Shown here piece by piece: positions 35,282-46,379 of a DNA stretch of 64,000 nucleotides (positions are counted from its first letter, which is position 1; the number at the start of each line of letters is the position of its first letter). Where the stretch lies: positions 14,745,578-14,809,577 of the forward strand of contig NC_134891.1 in NCBI RefSeq assembly GCF_041734735.1, written 5' to 3'. The position numbers and the translations under genes were made by a program. The notes under the pieces are model-generated. The model was not told where the DNA came from. It saw nothing but the letters and a program-made list of their open reading frames with translations, and ran no database searches. Source of the DNA: Babylonia areolata (Eukaryota; Mollusca; Gastropoda; Neogastropoda; Buccinidae).

Positions 35282-38200
35282 TTGCTATTATTCATTGAAT
35301 CTTTTATCATTAGTACTGCACATTTACACTTTGAGTACTTGTGCAATGATAATTCAAGTTCACTTGCACACATTCTCAGCAAGAGTTCAAGAAGGACAGC
35401 TAATTTTGATAATGAAGACTTATCTCATAACAGTTCACACTTGTCAAGACATTTCCTACACATCAGTTCCTTTACTGCTGATCTGTGGTATGGATCCATG
35501 GTATATATCCAAGAGACCAGGACAAGTGCAGACAGACCAATACATTTTGAGAATTTCACAGTCCTTCAAAGGAATGAAGGAAGAGGGGTAGCAATCATAC
35601 TGAACAAAAACCTAAAAAACAAAGTTTCCACCATAAATCTAGAGAAATGGTGTAGCAACTCATGTGAATTAGTGGGGGTGCGTCTTGAAAAACCTGACGG
35701 AGTTCACAAAAGCATCGTGCTCATCAATGCCTATGTTCACCCAGGAACCTGCATAACAAAAGAGGATTGGGCCTTTTTAGAGGAAATAGAGAACGAACTT
35801 GGAGACTCGGTCATTATCTGTGGAGACCTTAATGCAAGATCGAAGTTATGGGACCAGCGGAACACCAACCCACAAGGACTTGCACTTGAAGGAATGATAG
35901 GGGAAATTCTTCTTAGCCCATTAACAACCACATCCCCAACTCGCCTTGGAACAAGACAAGGGGACAGTGACAGTGTGATCGACATCGCTCTAACATCTCC
36001 AAAATTCAGAGCAGAAATGAATGCAGAGACGCTTCCATACCAAGGCAGCGACCACCTCCCGGTAGCTTTCAGTCTACAGAAACTGTCAGATAAACCCTGT
36101 ATGAAACTGCGTGATCCATTTCAGTATGAAACCAAAGAGGCAACTGTCATCGAAAAATTAAGACGCAGAAGAAACAAAAGAACGGCACTGAACAGGATGC
36201 AAACTATTCAGCCCCCATGGTGGAATACCGACACAGAGAGAGCCTGGATAGAAAAACATGCGGCTGTCAAACTTTGGCAAAAAGAAAGAACAAAACCATC
36301 TCCGGACAAAGATATTGAAACAAAAATGAAAGAAAAAACCAAACAGTTTGAAGTCATTGCTCAAGAGGCCAAAAATGACAGGTGGAAACAGTTTTGCGAG
36401 ACACTCAGTTATGACACAACATTGACAGAGTTCTGGCAATTTTATCGTCGCATGGAAGGGAAAACGTGCACAACAACAACCCCAGAGATGTTAGACACTG
36501 ACGGAACCAAGCTTAAGACAAATGAAGAAAAAGGATCTGCTTTGCTCAAACGTTTCATACAACAGAGTGATCAAAGAAACTTAGATGAGAAAAAGAAATA
36601 TATTGAGGAGTTAAACCAAACCCTTATGCAGACTGGACCTGATGATGACTTGACAATGGATGATCTAAACGAGGCAATAGCTAAATGCAAGAAAGAATCG
36701 GCTCCTGGCCCAGACAAAGTTCGTTACTCAGACATCAAGGAGCTATCGGAAGAAGACAGAAGCAAACTTTTCAGTCTATATCAAAACAGTTTCCACAATG
36801 GACAAGTGCCGGAGGACTGGACACACAGCTTCTTAAAACCCATACCAAAACCAGGAAAGGACCATCATCAGGTAAGCGGCTACCGGATCCTAACCATGCA
36901 AAACATTGCTGGAAAGCTCATGGAACGCATGATAGCCAGGAAACTTGCAAGGGATCTTGAACACAGGCACATTCTCCCTTCAAATCAAGGTGGTTACAGA
37001 ACAGGCAAGTCCACATGGGAAAATGCAGCTGCTTTTGCATATGAGGTGTATGAAGGATTCCAAAGAAAAGAAGAAACACTAGCAGTAGCAATTGACCTTG
37101 AAGATGCCTACAATAAAGTCCAGTTTGCGCACCTCATGGAGCTGCTACTAAGTTATGGAGTAAGTTTGACACTGACAAGATGGATAGCAGCAGCGCTTCA
37201 GGAAAGAACTGTCGTCCTACGCCTCGGAGATTGGATGTCTGCACCTTCTAAACTATCCATGGGACTGCCACAAGGGTCTCCGCTCTCTCCTGTCCTCTAC
37301 AATGTCTACACGAAGGGCCTTGCAGACTTAAACAACAATGGAATTGCTCGGGTGCTTACCCTTGCGGATGATGGCCTGGTCTTCAAAACTTCGAAAGATG
37401 CTCAGGAAAGAACTGAAGCCGTCCAGAAACAACTAAACAATATTGCTCAATGGTGCAAAGACACAGGATCTTCCATCAATCCAGCGAAAGCCCAAACGTT
37501 GCTGTGCACCCTTAACAACAAAACCGCGAGCAAATCACCACCTTCTGTGTCATTCGATGGAATTCAAATTGAGAAAACTGAATGCCTACGCTACCTAGGA
37601 ATACACTTCGACAGGATGCTGACCTTCAGAAAACATACGGAAAATACTGTTCTCAAATGCAAAAAGGGCCTTTCAGTCTTAAAAGCAATGGCAACCAAAG
37701 GAATTGAACAACGCCACCTCTTCCTGCTATACCAATCACTCGTCCTCAGCGTGATCGACTACGGACTTGGGCTTACAACACCGTCTCAAAGCAACCTCCT
37801 AAAATTAGAAAGAGTACAAAATGAAGCTATGAGGCTGATCCTTGGAACAACAAAAGACACGCCCACAGAAACCATGCGATACCTGCTTGACCTTCCTTCA
37901 GTACAGGCCAGAAACAAGTTAGAACAGGTCAAGACCTACTTCAAAGCATTAGAAAACCCTCAAAACCCACTGCATGACGCAGTCAAAGAACCAAAAGGCA
38001 GCCGTCTAGGACGAGGAAGATCATGGATGGGACAAGCAGAAGACACAATCCAGCTAGTATGCCGACTACAAGACCTGAAAGAAACAAAAGAATGGGAGAA
38101 AAACCCCAAAAACCTCAACCATCTATTCAACACAGTCATTTCACCCACTCTAGGAAGACATTGTCGGGAATGGCCAGAGGGCAAAACAGATGCGGAAGTG

Positions 38201-38878
38201 AAGCTACTCATAGAAGAAAACAGTAAAGAAGAGGACATCATCATATACACAGATGGCTCAGTCACCAAAGACCAGTCTGGTTGGGGATTCACTGCGAAAC
38301 AAAATGGAAAAACAATTTGGGAAGAGAATGCTGCCTACAAAGTCACAACCTCCAGCCTAACGATGGAAGTTGAAGCTGCGACACATGCCCTCCAGTGGCT
38401 ATCGTCCATCCATACGCCCGGAAACCAACATGCCATGATTCTAACCGACTCAATGAACCTCATACAGAAAATTGAAAACGGAATGGGAAGCCCAGAGTGG
38501 CATAAGGCAATGCACAACTTTCAGATTAAAAAACTCACATGGTCATACTGCCCGGGACATGCAGGTGTTAAGGGAAATGAGCGAGCTGACAGACTTGCTG
38601 GTAACGCAACACCAACGAGCGGCCTACATCTAGGAAAATCGGAAATTCTCAGAAAAGTCAAAGAATACCAAAAAGAACAGGTACAAGGCCATCACACCAT
38701 CGATCGCCTCAAAGAAATAAAAGCAGAGAGAGGGAGCGGCCGAAAGTCTAACATGAAAGGTAGAGCACGATGCTTTGCAAATCAAACAAATATCGGCATC
38801 ATTTCCAAACCAACATTGCGCAAATTTCTTCAAAACGGAACAGAGTCTCTGTGGGCCTTTCCAAATACAATAGACTGA
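35282..38878 (+). CDS. LINE D ORF2-like polyprotein: endonuclease (partial), reverse transcriptase, RNase H
   Basis: This 1198-codon open frame is the longest in the window. Residues 1-74 come from flanking DNA. The endonuclease follows (residues ~75-265; ICGDLNARSKLWD, GSDHLPVAF). The RT spans about 450-800, with PIPKPGKDHHQVSGYR, AIDLEDAYNKV (~603), MGLPQGSPLSPVLYN and LADDGLVF (~694-701; both catalytic Asp kept). RNase H (about 985-1120) has YTDGSV (989), an MEVEAATHAL Glu, LTDSMNL and HAGVKGNERADRLA, so all catalytic acids are present. The tail ends ESLWAFPNTID. The missing start of the endonuclease argues against an autonomous element. The first Met is not the native start. Confidence 0.88.
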   Translation: MLLFIESFIISTAHLHFEYLCNDNSSSLAHILSKSSRRTANFDNEDLSHNSSHLSRHFLHISSFTADLWYGSMVYIQETRTSADRPIHFENFTVLQRNEGRGVAIILNKNLKNKVSTINLEKWCSNSCELVGVRLEKPDGVHKSIVLINAYVHPGTCITKEDWAFLEEIENELGDSVIICGDLNARSKLWDQRNTNPQGLALEGMIGEILLSPLTTTSPTRLGTRQGDSDSVIDIALTSPKFRAEMNAETLPYQGSDHLPVAFSLQKLSDKPCMKLRDPFQYETKEATVIEKLRRRRNKRTALNRMQTIQPPWWNTDTERAWIEKHAAVKLWQKERTKPSPDKDIETKMKEKTKQFEVIAQEAKNDRWKQFCETLSYDTTLTEFWQFYRRMEGKTCTTTTPEMLDTDGTKLKTNEEKGSALLKRFIQQSDQRNLDEKKKYIEELNQTLMQTGPDDDLTMDDLNEAIAKCKKESAPGPDKVRYSDIKELSEEDRSKLFSLYQNSFHNGQVPEDWTHSFLKPIPKPGKDHHQVSGYRILTMQNIAGKLMERMIARKLARDLEHRHILPSNQGGYRTGKSTWENAAAFAYEVYEGFQRKEETLAVAIDLEDAYNKVQFAHLMELLLSYGVSLTLTRWIAAALQERTVVLRLGDWMSAPSKLSMGLPQGSPLSPVLYNVYTKGLADLNNNGIARVLTLADDGLVFKTSKDAQERTEAVQKQLNNIAQWCKDTGSSINPAKAQTLLCTLNNKTASKSPPSVSFDGIQIEKTECLRYLGIHFDRMLTFRKHTENTVLKCKKGLSVLKAMATKGIEQRHLFLLYQSLVLSVIDYGLGLTTPSQSNLLKLERVQNEAMRLILGTTKDTPTETMRYLLDLPSVQARNKLEQVKTYFKALENPQNPLHDAVKEPKGSRLGRGRSWMGQAEDTIQLVCRLQDLKETKEWEKNPKNLNHLFNTVISPTLGRHCREWPEGKTDAEVKLLIEENSKEEDIIIYTDGSVTKDQSGWGFTAKQNGKTIWEENAAYKVTTSSLTMEVEAATHALQWLSSIHTPGNQHAMILTDSMNLIQKIENGMGSPEWHKAMHNFQIKKLTWSYCPGHAGVKGNERADRLAGNATPTSGLHLGKSEILRKVKEYQKEQVQGHHTIDRLKEIKAERGSGRKSNMKGRARCFANQTNIGIISKPTLRKFLQNGTESLWAFPNTID

Positions 38879-38940
38879 GCAACACACTAGACGCCACGTT
38901 CTTGGCATCAGAGATCTTTTCCCATCCCTCTTGGCAGCCT
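35500..38940 (+). mobile_element. LINE family D, 5'-truncated, with an unbroken EN-RT-RNase H frame
   Basis: This non-LTR retrotransposon differs from families A and B. Similarity to LINE endonucleases starts abruptly at about residue 75 of the frame (IQETRTSADRPIHFENF). The usual first block (NCRGL-type start) is missing, so the element is 5' truncated near 35500. It ends near 38940, where a GT-rich tract begins. No ORF1 and no target duplication were found. The domain order EN-RT-RNase H places it in the I group by general knowledge. Confidence 0.85.
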
Positions 38941-39055
38941 CTGTGCGTGTGCGTGTGTGGATGTGTGTGTTTGTGTGGATGTGTGGGTCTGTGTTTTTGA
39001 GTGCGTTTGTGAATGCGCGAGAGTGTAAGTGTACACAAGTGTCAGGAGAGATCTG
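38941..39055. other. GT-rich transition sequence
   Basis: The stretch of imperfect GTGT repeats between the LINE D end and the composite repeat may belong to the latter. Confidence 0.5.
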
Positions 39056-39061
39056 TGTACG

Positions 39062-39114
<53 letters not shown>

Positions 39115-39208
39115 TTGTATATATGTGTGGGGGTTGGGGGTGGGAGATATGGGCGTATATGTGTGTGCTTGTACAAGTAAGTGTTCATCTCTGTGAGTGT
39201 GTGTTTGC

Positions 39209-39239
<31 letters not shown>

Positions 39240-39570
39240 CCGTGGAAGCTGCGATACGTAGGCTAGAAATGAGTGTGTGGAGGAGGGGGTTGGAGGAGGT
39301 GCAAGGTAATGTGTGTGTGTGTGTGTGTGTGTGTTGGAGCTCATGTACGTTTATATGTATTTGACTGTACTTTCATATCTGTGAAACTGCATGTTTGGTG
39401 CATTTCTGTTATGCATGTGTGGGTGTATGTGTGAATGTGTGTCGTCATATTTTACATTCATTCGCTTAATTATCACCATTGTTGTCTTATTTATTTATTT
39501 ATTTATTTTTTATTATCATTTTATTAGTATTACTATTATTATTACTACTACCTTTTTCTATATTATAATT

Positions 39571-39602
<32 letters not shown>

Positions 39603-39627
39603 TGTAAGCTTATCTATTATTTATTCC

Positions 39628-39634
<7 letters not shown>
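39056..39634. repeat. Composite microsatellite-rich dispersed repeat, copy 2
   Basis: A GT-AT tract (39063-39110) is followed by blocks shared with 24296-24725 in the same order: 'gtgccgtggaagctgcgat', 'gtttatatgtatttg', 'ttcatatctgtgaaactgca' and 'attatcaccatt'. ATTT/ATT repeats (39485-39605) and a C8/T26 run follow. Confidence 0.7.
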
Positions 39635-39659
<25 letters not shown>

Positions 39660-39785
39660 TCAAGGCCTGACTAAGCGCGTTGGGTTACGCTGCTGGTCAG
39701 GCATCTGCTTGGCAGATGTGGTGTAGCGTATATGGTTTGTCCGAGCGCAGTGACGCCTCCTTGAGCAACTGAAACTGAAACTGTG
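39635..39785 (-). mobile_element. Short poly(A)-tailed SINE, copy 2
   Basis: On the reverse strand the element reads 'cagtttcagttgctcaagg' at its start, 'catctgccaagcagatg' in the middle, and ends 'cttg' followed by a 26-base A tail (complement of 39635-39660). It is the better preserved of the two copies (compare 24727-24866). The long uninterrupted A tail suggests a relatively young insertion. Confidence 0.72.
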
Positions 39786-40149
39786 GTATGGAAACAATCT
39801 CAGTCTACTAGAAATATTGGGAGCATACGCACTGAAATTGTTATAAAAAAGAATTCTCACATCATAAATTCTTTGATAAGCGCACACAAGAATGTGATCC
39901 TATTTTATGACAATAAAGTTTACACGTTAAAAAAAAAGAAGAAAAAAACTGTTCATTAAAACTATTTCCATCTTAAGATCACCTAGTAAGCTGTTCTGGA
40001 ACAGCGGATATATATTTGCTCCCCTGCCACAAGAGCTTTCATTAACAGTGGCAAGGCATCTCAGTCTTGCGAAAGATATGTTGCTCGGGAATTATTATAT
40101 TGTTAGTTTTAGATTTGCCCAAGTACATCTAACTAATAATAATGTGGAA
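39786..40149. other. Unassigned sequence
   Basis: No coding exon or repeat was recognised between the SINE and the LINE tail. Confidence 0.4.
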
Positions 40150-40400
40150 ACCTCCTACGTTACCAAGAAATGTGCTGGTCAGGCACAAGTGGCATAAAGA
40201 CATTTGAAAACAAGAGAATACTGGCTATTAAGGAGAAGCATGAGTAAAGGAAGCAGGGCTCAACATCTGTAGGCGTCTTCCCTTGCAACACCTGTGGGAA
40301 GTGCTGCGCATCCAGAATTGGCCTCTTCTCCCATATGAGGACACACACCGACAGATAAGCCTGCCTGCCTACTCATCCGTCGGTCCGACGGGAGACTCCA
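40150..40400 (+). pseudogene. 3' stub of a LINE with C-terminal C2H2 finger
   Basis: The frame at 40275-40358 reads FPCNTCGKCCASRIGLFSHM followed by RTHTDR and a stop, a C2H2 finger of the kind that ends LINE-B-like proteins (compare CDRCDRDCLSRIGLYSHR at 7911). It is followed by 'gtccgacgggagactccatc', which I recall from the 3' UTRs of such LINEs. Everything upstream is lost or unreadable, so this is a 5'-truncated, dead copy. Confidence 0.6.
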
Positions 40401-42102
40401 TCACTGGAGGACCTGAACATATCAACAGCTCATTATCTATGCGAGCAAACAGAATGGCGACACATGGTCCATGCCAAGTGGTAGCAAAACTGAAAGCAAT
40501 GACACATGTATTTAGCCACTGCTCATGAAAACTTAAGAGTGAACGCTTGAAGAAGTCAAAGATGACCTACAATCTGATGATTCTTTGGAAGTGGAGGTGA
40601 GGAATATTAGCCTCCAGTTCCTGGTTTTGACCAAGATAGCAGAACAGTTTGATGCTGCAGTCAGCACTGGAGGGTTCTCTCCCAACATGAATGTGTGACT
40701 ATAATGTTCATCATTTCAAATGAACTGCCCAGTTGTTTCAAGAAAGGCAATTCATACACATATGAAACGAGAATAAGGTAGGTTGTTTCGTTATTTTTGT
40801 TAATCTATGTTCTGTTCAACTTTCTTATGTGCTCAAACTGCTACACCTTGCTGATTCAAGAGCTGGGAACACCTATGCTTCAAAAATGTTTATTTTTGAA
40901 CAATTCTTGTGGGTCAGATATTTATCAAATAAAAGCAAAACATTTTTTTTTTTTTCTAGATTGTCAATTCATTTTCCTTTCAGAAAATATATACATCTAT
41001 GTCAATAAAAGAGATAATACAATTTTTTTCTTCACCTACCTGATTTGTTGGGCTTTTTTTTGGTGAAAATTCCCCTGCAAATAGGATTAAGTGATTTGCC
41101 TAATTCCTAAGTAGGCCTAATTCCTAAGTAGGCTAAGGGTTAATATAGTAATTGTTTTATACAAGGTCATCATCATGTGACATAATGATCACACATGGAT
41201 TGCGTGCATAACCAGCAGTTAAGAAGATGCAGCATCCATGTGGCCATTCCATTGTTTTAATATATCATATATGGGCTTGAGAGTGTGAGCATTGGTGTGT
41301 GTTTCTGGGTGCCTGTAAATGTGCACATGCATGAAATCAGCTCATTCATAACATAAAATTCAACACAAAATCCACTAAAACAATGGTGATAATAAAATAT
41401 ACATTTTACCAGTTCATTCAGTATGGAATGTTTTCTACACTTGCACCTTTTAAAAGCAGAAACTATGACCCAAGCCAATACAATCTGCCATATATATAGA
41501 TATGGTAGATGCTCTGTGTGTACACTGTAAGTGTAATGGTGTCTGTTTATCTAATACACACACATACACATGCACACATTCTTTAAAAATCCAAAGACTT
41601 AACAAATTGCTGGTTGATGTCAGATATGCAAATTCTGAAATAGCATGAACACAGGCCCTTATTTCTTTGTTTTCCTAAACCAAAAAACAAACAAAAGTGG
41701 AAGAAACACTTGTCCTGGTGTTCATTTAATACATTAACCACTTGACTGTGCTACTGATGCTCAGTGTGTGTCACAAAATACATGGTAGCCATGCTGTGCT
41801 GACGTAGTGTACATCTATTACCTCTCTCTGTTTCGCACAGCATGGCAGAAAAGTCATCTGCCAGACAAGAAGAACCCACTCCCTTCATCTTCATGGTGAA
41901 GCCTGCTTGGATGTGTTACAGGGGGAGGTGCACTGTGACCTGCTACCGCCCCACCTCTTTCTGTGTTGTGCCTCTTTCTCTGTGTGTGTGTATTGGGAAC
42001 AGATTGACTGGAGTACATTATGGTAAAAATGTATGTGCATGTGTCCATGTATTTTCTTTCTTTCTTCCTAAAGTTAAATGTTATTTTAGTTTTAATATTA
42101 GC

Positions 42103-42104
<2 letters not shown>
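40401..42104. other. Unassigned sequence
   Basis: Contains an 18-bp tandem duplication (aattcctaagtaggccta type, 41100-41135) and CA-rich spots. No gene was recognised. Confidence 0.4.
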
Positions 42105-42144
<40 letters not shown>

Positions 42145-42209
42145 GTGTGTACAAAATATAAAGATTATTATGTGAGAGTGTTGATAGTAGGAATGCAGTA
42201 TGGTGGTGT

Positions 42210-42245
<36 letters not shown>

Positions 42246-42313
42246 TAAACTTTAACACTGCCATTTTCTCTGGAAACACTTTGTCTGCCATTAAACATAG
42301 TAGGGAAAAAATC
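42105..42313. repeat. AG and GT microsatellites with the inverted partner of the 17895 repeat
   Basis: (AG)n lies at 42105-42142 and (GT)n at 42208-42243. The stretch 42243-42313, read on the reverse strand, matches 17905-17970 ('gagaaaatggc.gtgttaaagtttaccac'). The same repeat-to-microsatellite junction occurs at both loci. Confidence 0.75.
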
Positions 42314-42782
42314 TTCACATTCATACCAATAACAGGTTTAAGTTTTCCAGATTAAACTGTATTTCCGCATCATCAACAGTTTATTTCAAAGAGAATCCAA
42401 ATTTTAAAAATCACAATTTATGGTTTTGTTTGAAGACTTCCTGACAATGACCATGTTTTTCTTGTTCGCAATTAAAAGAAAAGAAATAACAAATTCTGAA
42501 CTGAACACATACAGTGACACAAATGACACCAATGGCATGTTTACAGTACATGAATATTTCAAAGTGGATATTGAATTAACTAGAATGAACATGCAAAAAT
42601 TGAATGGACTGTATTGTAGTTTCTGTCAGTCTGTCAAACACACAGATATGGAGAAAAGGCTACATGTTGTGGTGTGCCTGACTGTCTCTTTTACCACAGA
42701 CTTTAAAGAATTTCTTAAATAATCAACATATAAGTAAAAATAATCATATTTAAATGGCATTATCAACTCAAATACCATAACT
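42314..42782. other. Unassigned AT-rich sequence
   Basis: A 100-codon frame (42420-42722) has no recognisable domain and no supporting splice or codon signal. I do not call it a gene. Confidence 0.35.
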
Positions 42783-42942
42783 GATTTATAATAATAATAA
42801 TAATAATAATGGTATTTATATAGCACTGAATCTTGTGCAGAGACAAACCAAAGCGCTTTCGCACCAGTCATTCACATGCATGCATAACTCTAAAACTGTA
42901 GAAACTAAAGACAGGAAGGGCAGGCAAAGGGGGGGGGGGGGG

Positions 42943-44596
42943 CTATTTTGGGAAGAGGTGGGTTTTAAGGCCAGACTTGAAAAAGCTGAGAGTGGAGACT
43001 TGACGAAGTGAAAGAGGAAGTTCATTCCAATCGCAAGGTCCAGAGACAGAGAAAGAACGGTGGCCAACAGTCAAGTGTTTGAATCTGGGTATGTATAAAC
43101 AGAGTGGATCCGAAGCCGATCGTAGTGAGCGAGATGGAGTGTAGAGGTGAAGGCAGCCACAGAGATAGGAAGGGGCAGTTTTGTGAATACATTTATAACA
43201 TAGAGTGCTGATCTTGTACTTTATTCGTTGTGAGACAGGGAGCCAGTGGAGATGTTGCAAAAGAGGAGTGATGTGCTCAGATCTTTTCTTTCTGAGGACG
43301 AGTCAGGCAGCAGAGTTTTGTATGTGCTGAAGGGACTGAATGGATGAAGCAGGCAAACCAGATAATAGAGAGTTACAGTAGTCAAGGCGAGAGAGAATGA
43401 GAGAAACGACAAGTCTAGATGTTGCGTCAGTGGACAGATATTTCCAGACGGCACTGATGCGCCACAGTTGACAGTAGCAGGACTGACATGTCTGACTGAT
43501 AAATTTTTGCATGGACAGTGTATTGTCAAAGACAACACTGAGGTTCCTGACTGACGTGGAAAGAGGGATGGATGTACTGCCAAGTTTGATTGTGTCAATT
43601 GTGATGGAAGACAGTTTTTGTTTAGTTCCTATGATCATTGCTTCAGTTTTGTCCGCGTTCAACTGCAACTTATTTCAAGTCATCCAGTTTTGAATGTCCA
43701 GGAAGCAGTTGGATGTTTCTTGCAAGAGCGACAACAATTTTTCCGGGGTATCACTCTTCTGGAGTTGAATGTCATCAGCATAAGAATGATGACTGATATT
43801 ATGGCAGTTGATAATTTCAGTGAGAGGAGCAGTGTACAGTGTGAAGAGCACTGGGCCTGAAACAGATCCCTGTGGGACTCCATGTTCGATTTTAACGGGT
43901 TCAGATTGGAAATGATCAACAATGACAGACTGGAATCGATCAGTGAGGTAAGATTTGAACCAGTTTAGAACAGTGCCGTTGATACCAAATGTAAAATGAA
44001 GACGGGAAAGAAGGATTGAATGGTCTATCGTGTCAAAGGCGGCTGACAAGTCGAGAAGAGTGAGAAGAGTCGGACACTATCAGCAGATTGTTCAGAATGT
44101 GGAGGAGAGTGGTTTTGGTGCTGTGGTCAGCGCGATAGGCAGACTGAAATGGGTGGATGAGATTGTTGAAACAAAGGTGGTTGTTGAGCTGCTTGACAAT
44201 ATTGGTGATTGTGGGGAGAAGATGTGAGACACACTGGGAAAAGACCAAGGCTGGAATAGGATCGAGCTCACAGGATTTTATTGTCATTTCTTTCAGGATT
44301 TTATGAGCTTCTTTTTCAGTCAATGGATTAAAAGAATGGAGAGGAGTGCCGCTGAATTGAGGATCAGAATGAGCAGGTTGGAAAGACATTTGGTCTAAGA
44401 TGGTACGAATATTTTGAACTTTGTCGAAAAAGAAAGAGGAGAAGACATTGGGGAGTTCAGATAAAGTGTAGGCAGAAGGAAGAGGAGTCTTTTTTGCAGT
44501 TCCAAGATGATTTGACATGACAGAGTAAAGAGATTTGGTGGATGTGGCATCGAGAACTTGAGAAGAAAAGAAGTTTGTCTTTGCTGATGAGATCAT
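42943..44596 (-). pseudogene. L2/CR1-type LINE: reverse transcriptase and C-terminus
   Basis: Blocks in order are IKSCELDPIPALVFSQC, FQSAYRADHSTKTTLLH, AAFDTIDHSILLSRL, GVPQGSVSGPVLFTLYT, SYADDIQL (catalytic pair kept), MQLNADKTEAMIIG, LDYCNSLLSGLP, HLHWLPVSQRIKYKI and a C-terminal FKSGLKTHLF. At least three frame changes separate them (near 44050, 43670 and 43300), so no full protein is possible. Confidence 0.86.
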
Positions 44597-44768
44597 ATGT
44601 TTGACTTTATTTATTTCTTTTCGGAATATTTGATTGTGGACTTGCAGCTTTGTTGATCACCATCGTCTTTCCAGTTGGCGACGTTTGCGTTTTGCAAGTC
44701 GAATGTCTTGTGTGTACCATGGGGCGGAGAGTCTGTCAGGGAACATGCGGGTAGTGGGGGGTGCATGT

Positions 44769-45899
44769 TCATCCAGCAGTTGAGAGAGGACAGTGTTTGT
44801 AATGTGTGGATACGTCGGTACGGGAAGAAATTTTAGAAAGGCATTCAGCAGCTTGAGAAGAAAAAGTGTTAATGTTGATGGATTTCAAGTTGCGACGAGT
44901 AACAGATTTTTTGGTTCTGGTAGGTTTTGAAATATTAAGCAAGAATATATTAAGCAAAAATATAACAGCAAAATGGTCGGAAGAAAGTTTGTCAGTTACA
45001 GTCACTGACACAACCATGGCATCAGAGTCACGTGCGATGAGCCAGTCCAACGTATGGCCAGATCTGTGTGTTGGTTCTGTAACGAACTGAGAGAGAGAAT
45101 GAGTGGACAGAGATAGACATAGGCGTTTGACATCAGTGGAAGTCTGGTTATCGAAATGAAAATTGAAATCTCCGAGGATAATAAGTTTGCCAGAACGAAG
45201 GTTGTAGTAATCAAGTAGTGTTCGGAACTCATCGTGAAACAGAGATGTTAGGTTATTTTTATGACTAGGAGGACGACGATAGAGACAACAGATGATGATT
45301 GAGTGACCGGGAACACTGAGAGTGACTTCTAGCATTTCAAAGGTATCATGTGGAAAGGCGTGGTTATGGGAGAAGGAGAAAGAAGACTCCAAGATATCTC
45401 TGTAGACGGTGGCGATGCCACCTCCACGAGACAATCGAGGAAGTGACATAGTTTTGTATCCATGGGGGTCAGTTGTTTAAGTTTGGGTTCGTGACCTTGT
45501 GACTAACCAGGTTTCAGTAAGAAATATGATATCAAAGTTTTTTTCAAAAATAAAATCAGAAATATAGTCCGTCTTTTGATCAGGGCAGACATATTGAGCA
45601 TTGAACAGACAGGCATGAAAGAGATCAGAGGTAAGGAGAGAGGAATCTAATGGTGAAGCAGGTGAGTCAGGCAGACAGACAGTGGAAGAAGAAGATGGTG
45701 ACTGAGCAGTGGAGGACAATGGGAAGGAAGAAAAAGGTCCGGGAGTTGAGACAGGTGTGGCTGGAGTAGGAAGCGGAGCAGAGGCTATCACTGGCACAGG
45801 GGATACATTACAGTTTGGAATATTGTCATCAGAGGGGACAATGTCATGGGAAGTAAAAAATGTTAGCAGGAACACGTGTGTTGAGGTTGGAAGCAGCAC
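44769..45899 (-). pseudogene. L2/CR1-type LINE: N-terminal region and endonuclease
   Basis: A Ser/Pro-rich leader (45899-45660) precedes LFNAQYVCPDQKTDYIS and FDIIFLTETWL (catalytic Glu). The frame then changes near 45470 to SRGGGIATVYRDIL, IICCLYRRPPSHKN, LIILGDFNFHFDN and LSSDHFAVIF (catalytic His block). This is the standard order of an APE-type domain. The leader resembles the linkers found upstream of the endonuclease in L2-like ORFs. Confidence 0.82.
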
Positions 45900-45949
45900 A
45901 AACAGCGCCGCATGAAGTGGATCTATAATGCATATAAAATTTTGAATGT

Positions 45950-46022
45950 CATTGGCAGGAGCGCTTTAGCGCTGTAAGAAAGTCTACTTATTCTCGAACC
46001 AAATGTGCTTGGTTCAAACCTG
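45950..46022 (+). other. tRNA-like promoter fragment
   Basis: A box A-like 'tggcaggagcg' (~45955) and a perfect box B 'ggttcaaacc' (46011-46020) lie ~55 bp apart, as in tRNA genes and tRNA-derived SINEs. No cloverleaf can be drawn with confidence. A T-rich run follows at 46028. It may be a SINE head beside the LINE 5' end. Confidence 0.4.
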
Positions 46023-46336
46023 CTAACATTTTTTTTCTTCTTGTTTTCCCCCAAAGCTTTATGTTAGCAACTACAAAACACATTTTCACTTCTTTTTTTT
46101 TATAACTGGATAAAGTGTGTACTGTTGATAGCAAAACTGTCCATCTCCAAATTTAAATACAGCAAGTGCAAAAATCTGAACCTTATCTTTGAATCAGAGC
46201 TTAGTCTATATAACCTATGATAAAAAAAATATTAAGATACCAGAACACTGAGCCAGATCCACAAGAAATTCTGAGGGCAAGTCTCCAGTGTGCACATACA
46301 TATTGTACTTTGGTATAGTGCCTGTGGAGAGGGATA

Positions 46337-46379
<43 letters not shown>

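Larger units (their letters stand above)
42783..45950 (-). mobile_element. L2/CR1-type LINE with (ATT)n tail
   Basis: Endonuclease, RT and C-terminal domain lie in order on the reverse strand. The 3' end carries the typical 'gtgctatataaatacc' followed by (ATT)n (complement of 42789-42811). The LHWLPV and FDTIDHSILL blocks with a YADD box are hallmarks of the L2/CR1 group. The 5' border is near 45900-45950, close to a tRNA-like stretch. The frame is broken in several places. Confidence 0.88.

Noticed and set aside
42420-42722. 100-codon frame between microsatellites
   Set aside because: No recognisable motif, no splice sites in phase and ordinary AT-rich composition.
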